64,000 nucleotides of DNA from Powellomyces hirtus (Eukaryota; Chytridiomycota; Chytridiomycetes; Spizellomycetales; Powellomycetaceae). The notes beneath the pieces are model-generated. The model did not search any database. It had not been told where the DNA came from and was given only the letters and a program-made list of their open reading frames with translations. The position numbers were made by a program, and so were the translations under genes. The stretch is taken from NCBI GenBank assembly GCA_025526995.1, contig JAHLKG010000001.1:1302001-1366000 (forward strand), given 5' to 3'. Below, piece after piece: positions 11,680-22,768 of the stretch (the first letter of the stretch is position 1; the number at the start of each line of letters is the position of its first letter).

Positions 11680-13622
11680 TCATTTCAGCATTGGAGGAGA
11701 CATTCTCCTCCTGGACCCTTTCAGCCCATGTCTTGGGTGCGTTTGCGGTTGCAGAATCTCGAACGAGCAAAGAAGATCTTCATTGACAAACATGACGGCG
11801 CTGCGAAAAAGGATGGTTAAGCAACGGTCATGATGTTTTTGGAACACCAAATGGCATTACCCTTTATTGTCGAACTCCCCACAGTAATTCGGTGCAGAGA
11901 ATACTGTCACCAGGGTGCGGTTGTTGAAAAACTCATAGCCCTCTTCAACGACCATGTGGGCGCGACACACCAGATCCAGATCATGCCGCTGAAGGAATTC
12001 AGACACAATTTGCTTTCCGAAACAATACGAAACACCCCGTTCGTTGTCTTCCCAGTCGTTTGCTTGCTATGAAGCGAAGAATGACCGGTCAATTACAAGT
12101 TTTGATCTTACATTGTGCATAGGTGCACTTACTTCGCTGGGGTCAGACCACAAAAGATCTTTTCAAGATGCGGGATGTCAGCTCGATGAGGGTTGAGATC
12201 GCAGACAAGGAACACCATACATACCGTTAAGTAAGCCGAAATCGGGGACATCAGACGGCCGCGAGATAGCTCGAATATCGTCCATTCTGAAGGTAAAAAA
12301 TATATGAGAAACAATCTGAGCTAACAAGATTCAAACTCCTTCGCAAATACACACGCTTGTAAGCTTGGTGATAGTCCACCGTGTACGCAAAAGATCTATA
12401 CCACACGTTGATTAACATCTCCAGCATGTTCATTGCGGATACTGAACTGCATCAATCACCTTTCCTGAAAACATAAATTTGTGTGAGTTTCTTCCTTACA
12501 TATGAGAATGTTCATATGTTCATGTCATGTCATACCAGCAACCAACGCGGCAATTGGTAAACAATTGAAAACATCAGTGAAAAGCCTCCAAATCTTCAAA
12601 GTACATCTGCGCTTGCACTCGTCATAGAATCCGTATACTGAAGGAACAAATGAATGTCACCACATTAGTAAATCTCCATGATGCTCGTGTGTGGCCGCAT
12701 GAAAAGAACTCTGTGACATACCTCTGTTTACAGACGCGCATTCGTGATTTCCTCGCAAAATGAAGAAATTTTCGGGGTATTTGATTTTGTAGCAGAGCAG
12801 CAGAAGGATCGTTTCCAGACTTTGCTTTCCACGATCAACGTAATCGCCCAGGAACAGATAGTTCGTCTGTGGTGGATGACCACATAGATCAAATATCCGC
12901 AGTAGATCATCATACTGACCGTGTATGTCGCCGACAATGTGAACCGGTGGCAGAAGGTCGAGAAGTGTTGGCTGTGACAAAAGAACTTGACGTGCGGCGT
13001 AGCACACGGACATCACTTCAGAGTTTTTCAGGCAAAGGTGTTTGGAAAGTTTGTGGTTGCGGACGTCCAAAAGCCGGGCAATGATGTCATCGAGGTCATA
13101 TTTGTCTTTGGGTCCTATCCGATTGCTACTGTTCAGTGTTCCTGGCGGTTGTGAAGTTCCCAGAATTCCGGGGGAGGAGTCAGACAGGGGGCTAGCTGGG
13201 GTATCATCGGGAGTAGTAAGATCGGACTCGTCGCCTTCACCCTCGTTATCGTTATTAGTGTCGTTATCCCCACCGTCAGACGTGAACTCGTCAGTCAAGC
13301 TATCTGTCGAAATTGGCGGTGGAGATCCCAGAAACTTTTTGTGTCCAACAGGAGCGTTCGCATTCGGAGTCGGCACAGGTGTCGCAAGGCTGCTTCGTTT
13401 AGCAGCAGTGGCAGCATCCGGCGCAGGAGATGAGAGGCTGGTCGGTGTGCTGGGAGAAACGGCAGGCGCTGAGAAGCGACGGCCGTCTTTCTCAGCTTTG
13501 AGATCTCCGGTTGGGACAGCTTCAGCAGAAGCAGTGGCCAATTCAGCCACGTCCTTTTCGGCAAAGCTGGATATGCTTTTCCGCTTCGTGGCCGTCTTCA
13601 GTTTGGAGTTTCCGCTTCCCAT
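11680..13622 (-). CDS. PPZ1: PPZ-type serine/threonine protein phosphatase
   Basis: Eight coding exons: 13622-12722, 12637-12536, 12464-12460, 12395-12355, 12286-12225, 12158-12133, 12066-11861 and 11800-11680; about 487 residues. The PP1-like catalytic core has GDIHGQ, GDYVDRG, RGNHE, the HGGLSP loop ([10 protein letters not shown]), [20 protein letters not shown] and [11 protein letters not shown], so all metal ligands are present. An approximately 165-residue Ser/Pro/Asp-rich N-terminal extension starts MGSGNSK, a plausible N-myristoylation site; this layout is that of PPZ/Pzh phosphatases, which regulate K+/Na+ homeostasis, cell integrity and Hal3 binding. The third coding exon is only 5 nt (GAAAG) and is needed to read ALVAGKIFC. 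Exons of 41 and 26 nt are also short. The C-terminal 20 residues are not conserved. Confidence 0.93.
12460..12464 (-). other. 5-nt microexon of the PPZ phosphatase
   Basis: The preceding exon ends GCT G before GTATGA; the following exon starts ATC TTT TGC after GGTATAG. Only GAAAG, flanked by TTTTCAG and GTGATT, supplies the missing bases for Gly-Lys. Skipping it breaks the frame of the conserved KIFCxHGGLSP core. Confidence 0.8.
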
Positions 13623-14422
13623 TCGACTACTTCGTTTCGGTGGTTAAAGGGGTTGGTAAAGATAAGGATAAGGATACTTCAGGGCGGCGCTGCTATTTCG
13701 AAGGGCGTATACACTTTCCACCGGACAGCGGCCAGATTTTCAACAATGGGCTAAGACAAGACTGGCAGTGGACTCAATGTGGCTAGAGCTCAAGCGGTTG
13801 ACGTGGGAAGATGGAATACGGGATGTGAATTGTGTGAGGTTGGTCACGACGCGGTTCTACTTGGGACCTGGGGTCAGTGGTAATAATTGCAGATAGTGGT
13901 TGATTGAGGTCACGCTACGAACGCGGCGTCAAAGAGGCGGAGGGTGTTACAAGCGGGTGTTGTGTAGATCGACGTACTGGAAGCGTTTTTTACTACCAGA
14001 TCATACTGTACTGGGACGAGCGGGGAATGCGGGGAGGCGTGACGAGGAGGTGTGACGCTCTTTGGCCCTTTGCGCAGCAGCACAAATGGCAGCACACGTC
14101 ACACACGGACCCAACACTGTACTTGTATTGTGTAGAAACCTCCCACTCAGGCAGACCAAGACGTTTTACAAGTACAAGTATCCAGGGGCCAACAGCCAGA
14201 CCACCGACTCAAACCATCACCAAGTGGCAAGGGCAGCGTAGACGGAGCCAAATTTGGTATTCTGCTGGGCACGGTTTCTGTCAACAGACAGCACAGCACT
14301 CGGTCGCTCTTGCAACAAAACGTCTATTATTTGAGAATACTAATTCATTCACAACTATATCTAAGACACACAACCTCCAAACACATATGTACATTGCAGC
14401 AAAAACGATAGCCAGCACGTTT
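13623..14422. other. Upstream region of PPZ and 3' flank of SOF1
   Basis: Holds the PPZ promoter/5' UTR and the SOF1 3' end. A 292-codon open frame (13904-14782, +) covers much of it but overlaps the SOF1 coding exons on the other strand and has no domain. I see no additional gene. Confidence 0.45.
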
Positions 14423-16004
14423 TTACTTTTCGTTCGCCAAAACGTGCTTCTTGCGCTCCACTTTGTAAGGGACAGCTCCAGGTTTGCTGTGCTTTCGCTC
14501 GTTGTCTTCCTTTCGCTTGATGGAGTCGGACATGATGCGTTTCGTCTCTTTGGCTTTTGCGATCGCCTTTGGTATTCTGCGATGGCGATCGATGCGGCGG
14601 ATCTCGGGCAGGTGCTTGTATCGCTCCTTCACAGACTTGGTGTAGTTCAATGCGGTGCGTTCCCGGTTGTTTGTCTAGTAAAGGCAAAATTTGATCGTCA
14701 ACAAATGGAAAAGCCTGGGTCTTATTTGCATTGTCTCATCACGTACCACTCCGAGCTTCTCGGAAGCAGCGGCCTTCCATAATCGGATGTTTCCGTCATC
14801 ACTTCCTGACATGACGAATTTGGCGTCCATGCTGAACTTCACGCAGAAAATTCTCTGCATTCGTTTGGTGTGGTACACATCACGACTGTGTCCCTCTCGT
14901 GTCTTGAAGATGCGCACCGTGCGATCGTATCCACCGGTGACAAACTCTTCACCGGTGGGCGAGTAGTCAATGTCCAACACGGCCGAAACGTGATCTTTGT
15001 GAATGTTCATGGCACTAGCCATTTTCCGCATGTCAAACGTATAGCAGTTGTGGTCCTCATTGGCTGTGGTGAAGTTGAACGCTTCCATTGGGTTCCATGC
15101 AATTGCGTTCGTTCGCATGTTCATGACTATTTTTGACAGCGGTGAGCTGGTCCGGAGGTCGTACAGGATAACAGTTCGGTCAGTTCCACAGCTGGCGAAT
15201 ACATTCGTTTCCGTCTGGTTGAATTTCACGGAAGTAGTCGTCTCGGCACCCCACGAGAAAGATTGCATTGGCTCTGCCCGATCGTGATCCCAAATGTCGA
15301 TCTGCGTGCTTGAGGTTGCAAATACGTTTTTGGCTCGATGATGGTCAATCCCCGTGAAAGCATTGCGGGCAATGTATGTGTTCAATGGCTGGAGCAAATA
15401 TTAGATAAGCAAGCGATTCATGAGTGGCGGACGCACAGACTTGTCTCCACTCACCTCTGTGCTCTCACTATTCCACATCTTCACGATCTTGTCTTCCCCA
15501 ACTGTGAAGAAGTTGTCACTGAAGGGAACCGAGCAGATTCCTCTTACAAATCCTTGATGCGCTCGTGCTGTCCATGTAGACTTCTGACTTGTCAGAGACC
15601 ATATCCGCACCTCTGCGGATCCCATTTATGAGTCCCTCTCCACACGGGTTTCAATCAATCAGGCCGGCTCTCACCTCCATCAGCAGCCCCGGAGAACACC
15701 GTCGCAAGTTTCGTCGGATGCTTTGCAACACAGTATACACCATCGATATGTCCCGACAAAGCGCCCACGAATGGCTTTGCAAACAACCGTTCCAATTTGA
15801 CTCCATTCAATGCTCGTGTGTATTCTCGCGCCCGCTCAAATGGGTGAGCAACAGGGTCAAGATTCCTCGTCACTTTAAAGATGTCTCCGGATCTTTCGCG
15901 GGCGTAGTCTTCGCCACGACTGATTGTTTTGACTTTCTACAGTTATCGGGAATGTTACTGGAATGGAACACTCATCAGGCCACGGTGCAATAAAAACTAA
16001 CCAT
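14423..16004 (-). CDS. SOF1: SOF1/DCAF13, WD-repeat ribosome biogenesis factor
   Basis: Five exons: 16004-16002, 15936-15675, 15612-15455, 15388-14747 and 14674-14423; about 438 residues (human DCAF13 445). Sof1 is a component of the 90S pre-ribosome/U3 processome needed for 18S rRNA processing. The first coding exon is just ATG, followed at once by donor GTTAGT; the second begins KVKTISR. WD repeats include SGHIDGVYCVAKHP, AHQGFVRGIC, ITGIDHH-type (FTGIDHHRAK), TNAIAWNPMEAFNF and DHVSAVLDIDYSPTG. The C-terminal Sof1-like domain has YKHLPEIRRIDRHR and HSKPGAVPYKVERKKHV. It is head-to-head with ZFAND1; the start codons are 272 bp apart. Confidence 0.95.
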
Positions 16005-16276
16005 TTTGAAGGTGGAGATCCGAATTCTCTAGATTGTGGTGAGGAACCTTTGTGGTGTCGGAGATAGGGAGAGACGGTGTTTATGGATATGCACAAATGG
16101 TAAACAAAAATATAGGGAATGCTTTGCCGACTGGAATTTTGCCAGTTCAGCAAGAAAGCAAAACAAATGACTTTGCAGCTCACGTAAGCAAAGGAGGCCT
16201 AAGCCTCCGCGACGATCCAGCCTTGTCAGCGCGACTCCACTAGTTGTGGGGATCTTCGAAACGAAGGTCCCAAACC

Positions 16277-17722
16277 ATGGAACATCCGACACTGGGAATA
16301 CAATGCTCAAGTTCGGAATGCTCTCAGCTGGGTAGAATTCATGGGTGATTGTTGTTAGACTCAAGAGTGCCGAGTGACTGAACCCATTTCGCATGTTTAG
16401 ACTTCCTCCCATTTCGCTGTTCAGCTTGCTTGTTGATCTTCTGGTACGCTGTCTGTGGAAGCTGTTCCCTCCGTTTCAACCTACAGTTTGCTAGGCAGAG
16501 AATGCCCTTTGGAATGTACTACGGTGGTTGACAAAAGACTTTGCCACAAAGCTTAGACCACCGCACGGCAGCTTCACATCAGTGTGCCAAATGGACTGAG
16601 CACGACGTGAGTTTCATCCCATAACATTCCACTAGTCCAGCACTTTATCTCGTATTACAGAAAGTATTGCCAGTCTGCCCCACATGCACGCAAATCTTGA
16701 TTTCGGACCTGCAGAAAAAGAATGAGTCAATCGTATGCACTAGTATCCAAACTCTGGGTTTCATCCAGATGGTCGTTTGACTCCATGCAATTTGCATAGT
16801 TAGCAGAGCATCTGGCATCGGGATGCAAGCTGAATGTAGCTCCATCATTGCCATCCAAAAAGATCCCATGCTCCTTTGCAGACTGCGACAGAGCTGAGCT
16901 ATGGTCCGCTAAGTGCCGGGAATGTGAGAAGCTCTTCTGCTTACGGTGCGAGTTTGTATGCAAACCACGCACATAACATGTGATCTGATCAAGGTACTGG
17001 TGCGGAAGCAGACATCGTCACCCGCCAGACCACGAATGCGAAGCCACAGCAGAGCAGAGACGTCAAATGCGAGAGAAAGAGGAAGCTGTGAAAAATCTGA
17101 AACTGGAGTCCAGAGCACGCGGTTCCGGACCGCCGCGGAAACTCAAAAAGCTCAACCCGGCAATCGAGCTGATGAAGCTGAAAATGCACGCCAAGGTGAA
17201 TGCCGCAATCCTACCGGCGGCGATACTCAAATGCTCAAAGTGGATGCAATATGCAATGATAGGGTGACAAGGCGGTTCCATTAGAATCCCGACTGTTCTA
17301 CCGGGTTTACTTCCCGACAGCGAACAAGGTCGAGAACCTGCCCATGTTTTTCCACAAAGTGAGTGCGTGCTCTTGGCGACCGTATGCTTTCGCAACTCAC
17401 TTTCGTTGGCAGGACTGGACGGTTGGACGCGCAATTGACGCTGTCGCAACGTTCGGGAAAATCGTCAATGACAATAACATGGGAGACGCGTCAAAGGTGA
17501 GCATCCTGTGTCAAACTCCGTCGGTCGATCTCGTATGGATCATTGATTTTGCGAATTTCTCAGATGCTTAATTTCTATCATGGGGATACAGGCGAGCTTC
17601 TGCCAACGACAGCATCCTTCTCCGAGCTGACTGCCGACAAGAGGTTGGTGTCCGGGCAAAGCGTATTGCTAGAACGGGGGGGAATCCAGACTGTGGACCC
17701 CGCTCTATTCCGAACAGCTTAG
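16277..17722 (+). CDS. ZFAND1: AN1-type zinc finger protein, ZFAND1/CUZ1-like
   Basis: Nine exons: 16277-16331, 16401-16443, 16552-16606, 16661-16732, 16800-16945, 17012-17195, 17263-17358, 17413-17496 and 17564-17722; about 297 residues. CUZ1/ZFAND1 links Cdc48/p97 and the proteasome during arsenite stress and stress-granule clearance. Two AN1 fingers are visible: residues about 10-50 (C-x4-C ... DFLPFRCSACLLIFCLDHR ... HQC) and about 92-135 (IPCSFADC ... CRECEKLFCLR, RHRHPPDHEC). The C-terminal ubiquitin-like domain has ELMKLKMHAKGDK, the FFHKDWTVGRAID block and DNNMGDASK. Several exons are tiny, but each junction completes a conserved codon, so confidence in the structure is high. The last 15 residues are not conserved. 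Confidence 0.9.
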
Positions 17723-17807
17723 CGACAAACGACTGAAACAGCGTGAGATCCCAACGTGGCAGATGATATTCAAGAACATGACGTAAAGTAGGAAAGGGTC
17801 ATAATTC

Positions 17808-18733
17808 TTAGTCGTCGTGTTCACCCACCGCCGGGCTTCCACTTCCGTCACTGCCCGAGGCCTGTGCAGGAGTCACTCTCTTTGACTTGACTTTATCTTC
17901 CCAACTGGAAATGAAATAAGAATGAATTTGAGGAGCATAAGTGTGACCCCAGGGCGCCATAAGCGAACTTACCCCCAGACAGGAGTGAAACTTTCAATCA
18001 CTCCGACATCCGCAAACAGCTGTGGGTACAACCACCCATCCCGTCCAGTGGCAACCTTCAACACGATCCAGAGCAGCAACCTGAACACCACCAATCCCAT
18101 AAATACTCCCATCAGACCCAACAGACCCAGCGACAGGTAGTAGACACCCTGTCGCAGACTTGCGGGCCACAGCGGAAACATGACACCAGCGAATGTCACT
18201 CCCAGTACCGCAGTTCCGATTAATATTCCCTTCAACTGCGATCCTTCGTAAATCCACACGTAGTAAGCTTCTGATTCGAACGTCGTCTGGTCCTCGATCA
18301 GCGTCAAGTTCTGTTGTTTCGCTTTGGGAGCTTTTTCGACTTTCAAAAAGATTCCATGCGACTGAAGGCCGGCTAAAAGTTTTTCACCCTCGGGACGGTT
18401 GGATACGGGTGGCCTTTTCGGATTCTTTTTGTAGGGTGCACGTAGCAACGCATTCACGGCGTGTTTACCTGATAAAATTCGAATCAGTTAGAAGCGGAGA
18501 TCATTTTAACAGGTCCGCGTACCGGCATTTGCGGGTCCTAACCTTTGAAAAAATCAACACGGCGGCCATTCAGAACACCCTGTTTGATGCTGAGGCCAGC
18601 TTCGTTGCTCCGCAAGAAGTCGGCGACCATGAGGTCGTCCTTCGGGAGTTGTTTCGGATCCTGGTGCATGGAGGATGAGCACTAAACACATTCTACTCGA
18701 AAAGTGGAGAGACAAGATACTCACCAAAGCCAT
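17808..18733 (-). CDS. SEC62: SEC62, ER post-translational translocation subunit
   Basis: Exons 18733-18725, 18660-18543, 18468-17973 and 17904-17808 give about 239 residues. Sec62 joins Sec63 and the Sec61 channel to import proteins into the ER after translation. The cytosolic domain has LPKDDLMVADFLRSNEAGL and GRRVDFFKGKHAVNAL; two membrane helices follow (GILIGTAVLGVTFAGVM and about 35 hydrophobic residues from VYYLSLGLLG), then PVWGWEDK and an acidic end. The start is uncertain: ATGGCTTTG at 18733 with a strong GTGAGT donor, or an ATG at 18669 (MHQDPK) without that intron. Both give the same length and frame. It is divergent from the kinase-WW gene. Confidence 0.9.
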
Positions 18734-19089
18734 GCTAAACAATTATTTCTGTATGTATGTGGGAATGCTTGAGATTACAGTCTGTAAGCTTGTGATGTGC
18801 TGGTAAGATGATTTTCACTTCTTGTCTCGAAGCAAGGCGCTGGTGTAAGGCGACACATGTCACATCACAGCGACGGAACGGCGAACTGCGCCTCACCACG
18901 TCAACACGCGCTTCAGAGCATGGCCCCTCCCCCTCTTGGCGTTTCATTATTTCGCTTTTGCTCAGTCAAAAAGTCGTACCTTTTTTCTTATATGATACTG
19001 TGTGTTGACACATCAACGTGAGGAAAGGCATCATTAGAAGCCTATAACGGTTGTAGCGCTGGAATAACTGCGACGTGGGTAATCTCCAA
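18734..19089. other. Divergent promoter region SEC62 / kinase-WW
   Basis: A roughly 355-bp spacer between opposite start codons. No gene or clear core element was recognised. Confidence 0.45.
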
Positions 19090-21536
19090 ATGTCAGACCC
19101 ATACTGGCCAGAACGGCGGGTTGGATAGTACGTATGACGCCACCACAGTTTCGCCCATGCAGCCACACTCCACTGACGGCTGACTATTTTCGCTTGAACT
19201 TCTCAATCAGTGAAGACAACGTGTGGTATGGTCTTCACAAAGCGACTGGGGACCAGGTGGTCATGAAACTCTTTGAAAGGGAACGGTTCTCCGACGGTCC
19301 AGTGCGCGACGAGCAGGTTTTAGCTGAAGTCAAGATAATCAAAGATCTGTCGGCTGCGCACCCGGAGAGGATTATACGGTTCCTGGATTTCTATTCCAAT
19401 GATGAAGATCAATTGGTGCTCGTGATGGAAAGGTGCTTTTCGGAGAACTCTTCGCAACTGGACGTGAGCGGGCGGTAGCTGGTTCTCACTGTTGTTCCTC
19501 TTCCAGAGCTGAATGTTCGCTGCAAGATATCTTATGTGATATCAAATTTATGCCCGAAATGGCTGCAAGAGAAGCCGTGTTTGGCATGTTGGAAGGTGTT
19601 GCTTGTGTCCATAGCGCATCCCTTGTGCACAGGTAACTTCACTTGTCGTGAAGCTGGCCGTCCCTCGTCCTCACCCACCTGACAATGGCTGGTTGCGTGA
19701 TAGGGACATCAAACCTGCAAACCTGATGCTCATGGACAGAACCGACACATCTTCCATCAAACTTGGTGATTTTGGCGTGGCTGTCGGGAATGTCGGATAT
19801 GATAGTCTGAACCAGATGGCAGGAACGATGGGATATCAAGTAAGCTGGATGTCTGTGTCGACTTGCTTATGCGTGTCTCATACTCTTTTCTCAACTCATT
19901 GAAGGCGCCAGAGATGCTGTCGCATTCGTTCTACGGTAAAGCTGTGGACATCTGGTCATGCGGCGTAGTCGCGTACCAACTTCTATACGGACGTCTTCCG
20001 TTTAAACCAACAACGGGGACAGGCATCTTTGCCACCAAAAAGATCGGGCCAAAGCAGCAGCTTGATGCGATCAAGAAGGGGCTAGAATTTGACTCTGCCA
20101 ATGGCCTCTCGGCCGTCTCGGATGTCGCCAAAGATTTCATCCGTAAATTGCTGCAGGCTGACCCGACAAAAAGGCCAAAGATTAAAGAAGCGATGGAACA
20201 TCCCTGGTTTGGTCATGGTCAAGCAAAGACCCAAACTGAGCTTTCCACGAAGTCATTACCCGATCACCCGGGATGGATGGTCGTTGAACAACCCGACGGA
20301 GAACCATATTATTTCAACCAAAAGACCCACGAAACCACTTGGAATCCACCCTTTCAACCGTCTCTACCCTCACGACCGCGACCGCGTTCAGCCAGCGAAC
20401 TCGGGAAACAGGTGGTCCTATCTAGGATGGACAGCGCGGATCGTGCTACCCCTGATTCTGAAGTTTCAAACAGATTCGAGAATCTGCGAGACCCGGACAA
20501 GCTTATGAAAGCAAAGTCTCATCCGAATATGCGCAATCCATTCCACGAAGAGCCCGTCCCTGCTCCTGCAATCGCGGCCACCACAGCAAATGTAGCTGAT
20601 ACGGGCAAAAAACGATCTCGACATGTACAATTCAACAATATGTCGGAAGTCATACACCAGCCTCCTGTGTCAGACGATGAGGAAGAGGAAGAAGAGGAAG
20701 AAGAAGCATTGGACGCTGTGCGAGAACCTGTGCCGGAGCCGATCTACATTCCTGCACCGGCTTCAACCAAGGAAGCTGGCGAGCGTCGGCGGAGAGAAAC
20801 GATTGCCCAGATGTATGGGCACACAAAGGCTAGCAGCGCGACGTCTGACGCGTCTTCCGACCATCGACGACGAGAAACGATCTCACAAATGTATGGAGCG
20901 ACAGGAACTGCGACCTCGTCCTCATCGCGAACATCGGCAAAAAGCACCCTAGACGCCGCACGAGCCAGGGGAATTGTTGGGAAGCTAGAAACTACCGCCA
21001 GTAAATACAAGGACAGGTTTATAAAATTTGCTTCTAAAAAGAGTACAGCGACGAAAGATGCAGGCCTGGCACCACCGGCCCCGGAGCGTTCTCCTCGACC
21101 GATTTACAACCCGTTGCCTTTGCAACCCCAACCGAGAAGCAGTTCCTTTGCAACGGTGACGCCGGCAGCTTCACCGGCAGCTGAAGCTACTTATGCACCA
21201 CCTTTGCCAACACGTGAGCATCGGTTCTCTGCGCCACCTGCGGCGCATCCGCCGCGAAATACCTCTTTTCGTCCCGCTACGCCGCCGCCCCACTCAAGGG
21301 AGAAGAAGTCATCATCATCTCTGTCACCTTCACTTCCTCCCATCCCAGTTGTCGCTAGCTTCTCCACATTGGCCGACCCATTTGCAGACCCACAAGAACC
21401 TCATTTCAATCCTTTTGCTGATACCCCACTGCCCTCAGCGCAGTCGACGCGTCCCGCTCGTTCGACAACAGATAGTGTAGATAGTCAATCCTCAAGCGTG
21501 AAGTCCCTCGCGGCTCGCTTTGAGAAGGTAGTGTAG
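19090..21536 (+). CDS. CAMK-like protein kinase with C-terminal WW domain
   Basis: Five exons: 19090-19127, 19211-19432, 19507-19632, 19704-19839 and 19905-21536; about 717 residues. The kinase domain (residues 10 to about 270) has the ATP-site Lys in VVMKLF, catalytic loop VHRDIKPANLML, DFG (LGDFGVAVG), activation-segment end GTMGYQAPEM, DIWSCGVVAYQLLYGRLPF and DPTKRP..EHPWF. These suggest an active CAMK/SNF1-like serine/threonine kinase. The N-terminus is short: no GxGxxG loop precedes the Lys (RRVGYEDNVWYGLHK), so an upstream exon may be missing or the loop is degenerate. A WW domain follows at about residues 288-320 (GWMVVEQPDGEPYYFNQ, TTWNPP). The tail is long and disordered, with an acidic run and two copies of RRRETI-QMYG. 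I know no standard orthologue with this order. Confidence 0.8.
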
Positions 21537-21707
21537 GGAGTCTTCTCATTTTCGTTTTTCGCTTTCATTTCATATACACAACAAAACCATGCAAGGGATA
21601 GTTGGAAATAAAGAAAGAACCAGCGAGATCGAAGCAATGTGCGCCGAATTATAGGCAGACTGAAAAATGTGTGCATGAATTCAAAAATACTAACTCGGGA
21701 CGGATAC

Positions 21708-22630
21708 TCAGTGCCCTCCACAAACCCATTTGAGGTTTTGGACATGACGAACGTCAACAGCTTTTGTGACCGATTGCCACGAGCATTGGCAGCAATACGC
21801 TATAGAGCCTGCCGGCAGACTGGGATTAATATAATATGTACGCGAGTGTTTCGGATCTTCTGCGCTGCATTACCTTTCGCGCGGACGAGGTTATCTTGCA
21901 GTTTGTCTCTGTCAGGCATGTGATTTCGGAAAAAGAGGTAATCACTGCGATCGTTCCATTCGTTATCTGAACGGAGATCAGCTTATTGAAGTGACACTGG
22001 AAACATTGGAACTACTCACTTGGAAATGACAGGCACCTGAAGTCACATTTTGTACAGCGCAAACGGTCACACGCCCGGCGGAGTTGCCCAATAGTCTTTC
22101 CTGCTTCGTCATTACTTCCACTGAGCCAAACCGTTGAACATCTGAAGGGCACACTCTCTTTAGCAACTGATTGCATTATGTCACTTGTGAATGTCACCTC
22201 ACTTTGCTTTTCCGCTCGACTCCCTTTCATGACCTCCAGCCAAAGATGGATTCGATCGAACTGCTGGCGCTGTCTTGACAGCAACCATCGGAGGCGACAT
22301 GTCACCAAGCTCATTCAGCAGATCATCGAGACCATCCGGCTACTAGCGTCCCACGGAATCGGTTATCAGCAGAGTACTTGATAAGTGAACTGGGGGCAAA
22401 GCGCACAGTAAATACCCTTCTATCTCGTGCATTGCCAACTTGTTGCGCAACTGCATTGATTGGGATGCTCTGGGAGCTGTACACGAAAGGAGTTATGAGC
22501 ACTGGCGTCACTCAAACATAGAGCAAAAGCTAGGTACAGCAGCTTTCACTGACCATTTGGCTGGGCTCTCGGTCTCTCGTTCCCCTATTATTTCATCGAG
22601 GAGGGAATCAAAATCGTCGCTCTCCGCCAT
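21708..22630 (-). CDS. CFAP418: CFAP418/C8orf37-like cilium protein
   Basis: Six exons: 22630-22554, 22476-22416, 22339-22203, 22153-22020, 21966-21874 and 21808-21708; about 200 residues (human 207). CFAP418 (C8orf37) is needed for photoreceptor/ciliary membrane protein homeostasis and is mutated in cone-rod dystrophy and Bardet-Biedl-like disease. The N-terminal acidic motif (MAESDDFDSLLDEI) and a second copy (DGLDDLLNELGD) precede the conserved C-terminal domain: VWLSGS, CDRLRCTKCDF, then WNDRSDYLFFRNHMP, YCCQCSW and LKWVCGGH at the end. All cysteine pairs are kept. The weakest junction is the fourth exon acceptor (GAGAG), chosen for frame. It is head-to-head with the oxygenase-like gene; the ATGs are about 140 bp apart. 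Confidence 0.88.
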
Positions 22631-22768
22631 ACTGTCGATGCAATTCCTGGCAAACGCGACCTTTCACGCGCTGCTGAACGCGTTTATTGTTTGCAAGCTT
22701 TCAAATTCGGCAGAGCTGAGCCTTCCTGTCATCGTTGCTGCATATACATCAACATTGTTCCCACACAC

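Noticed and set aside
13904..14782. 292-codon open frame on the plus strand
   Set aside because: It overlaps the antisense of clear SOF1 exons, has no domain, and has low-complexity mixed composition.
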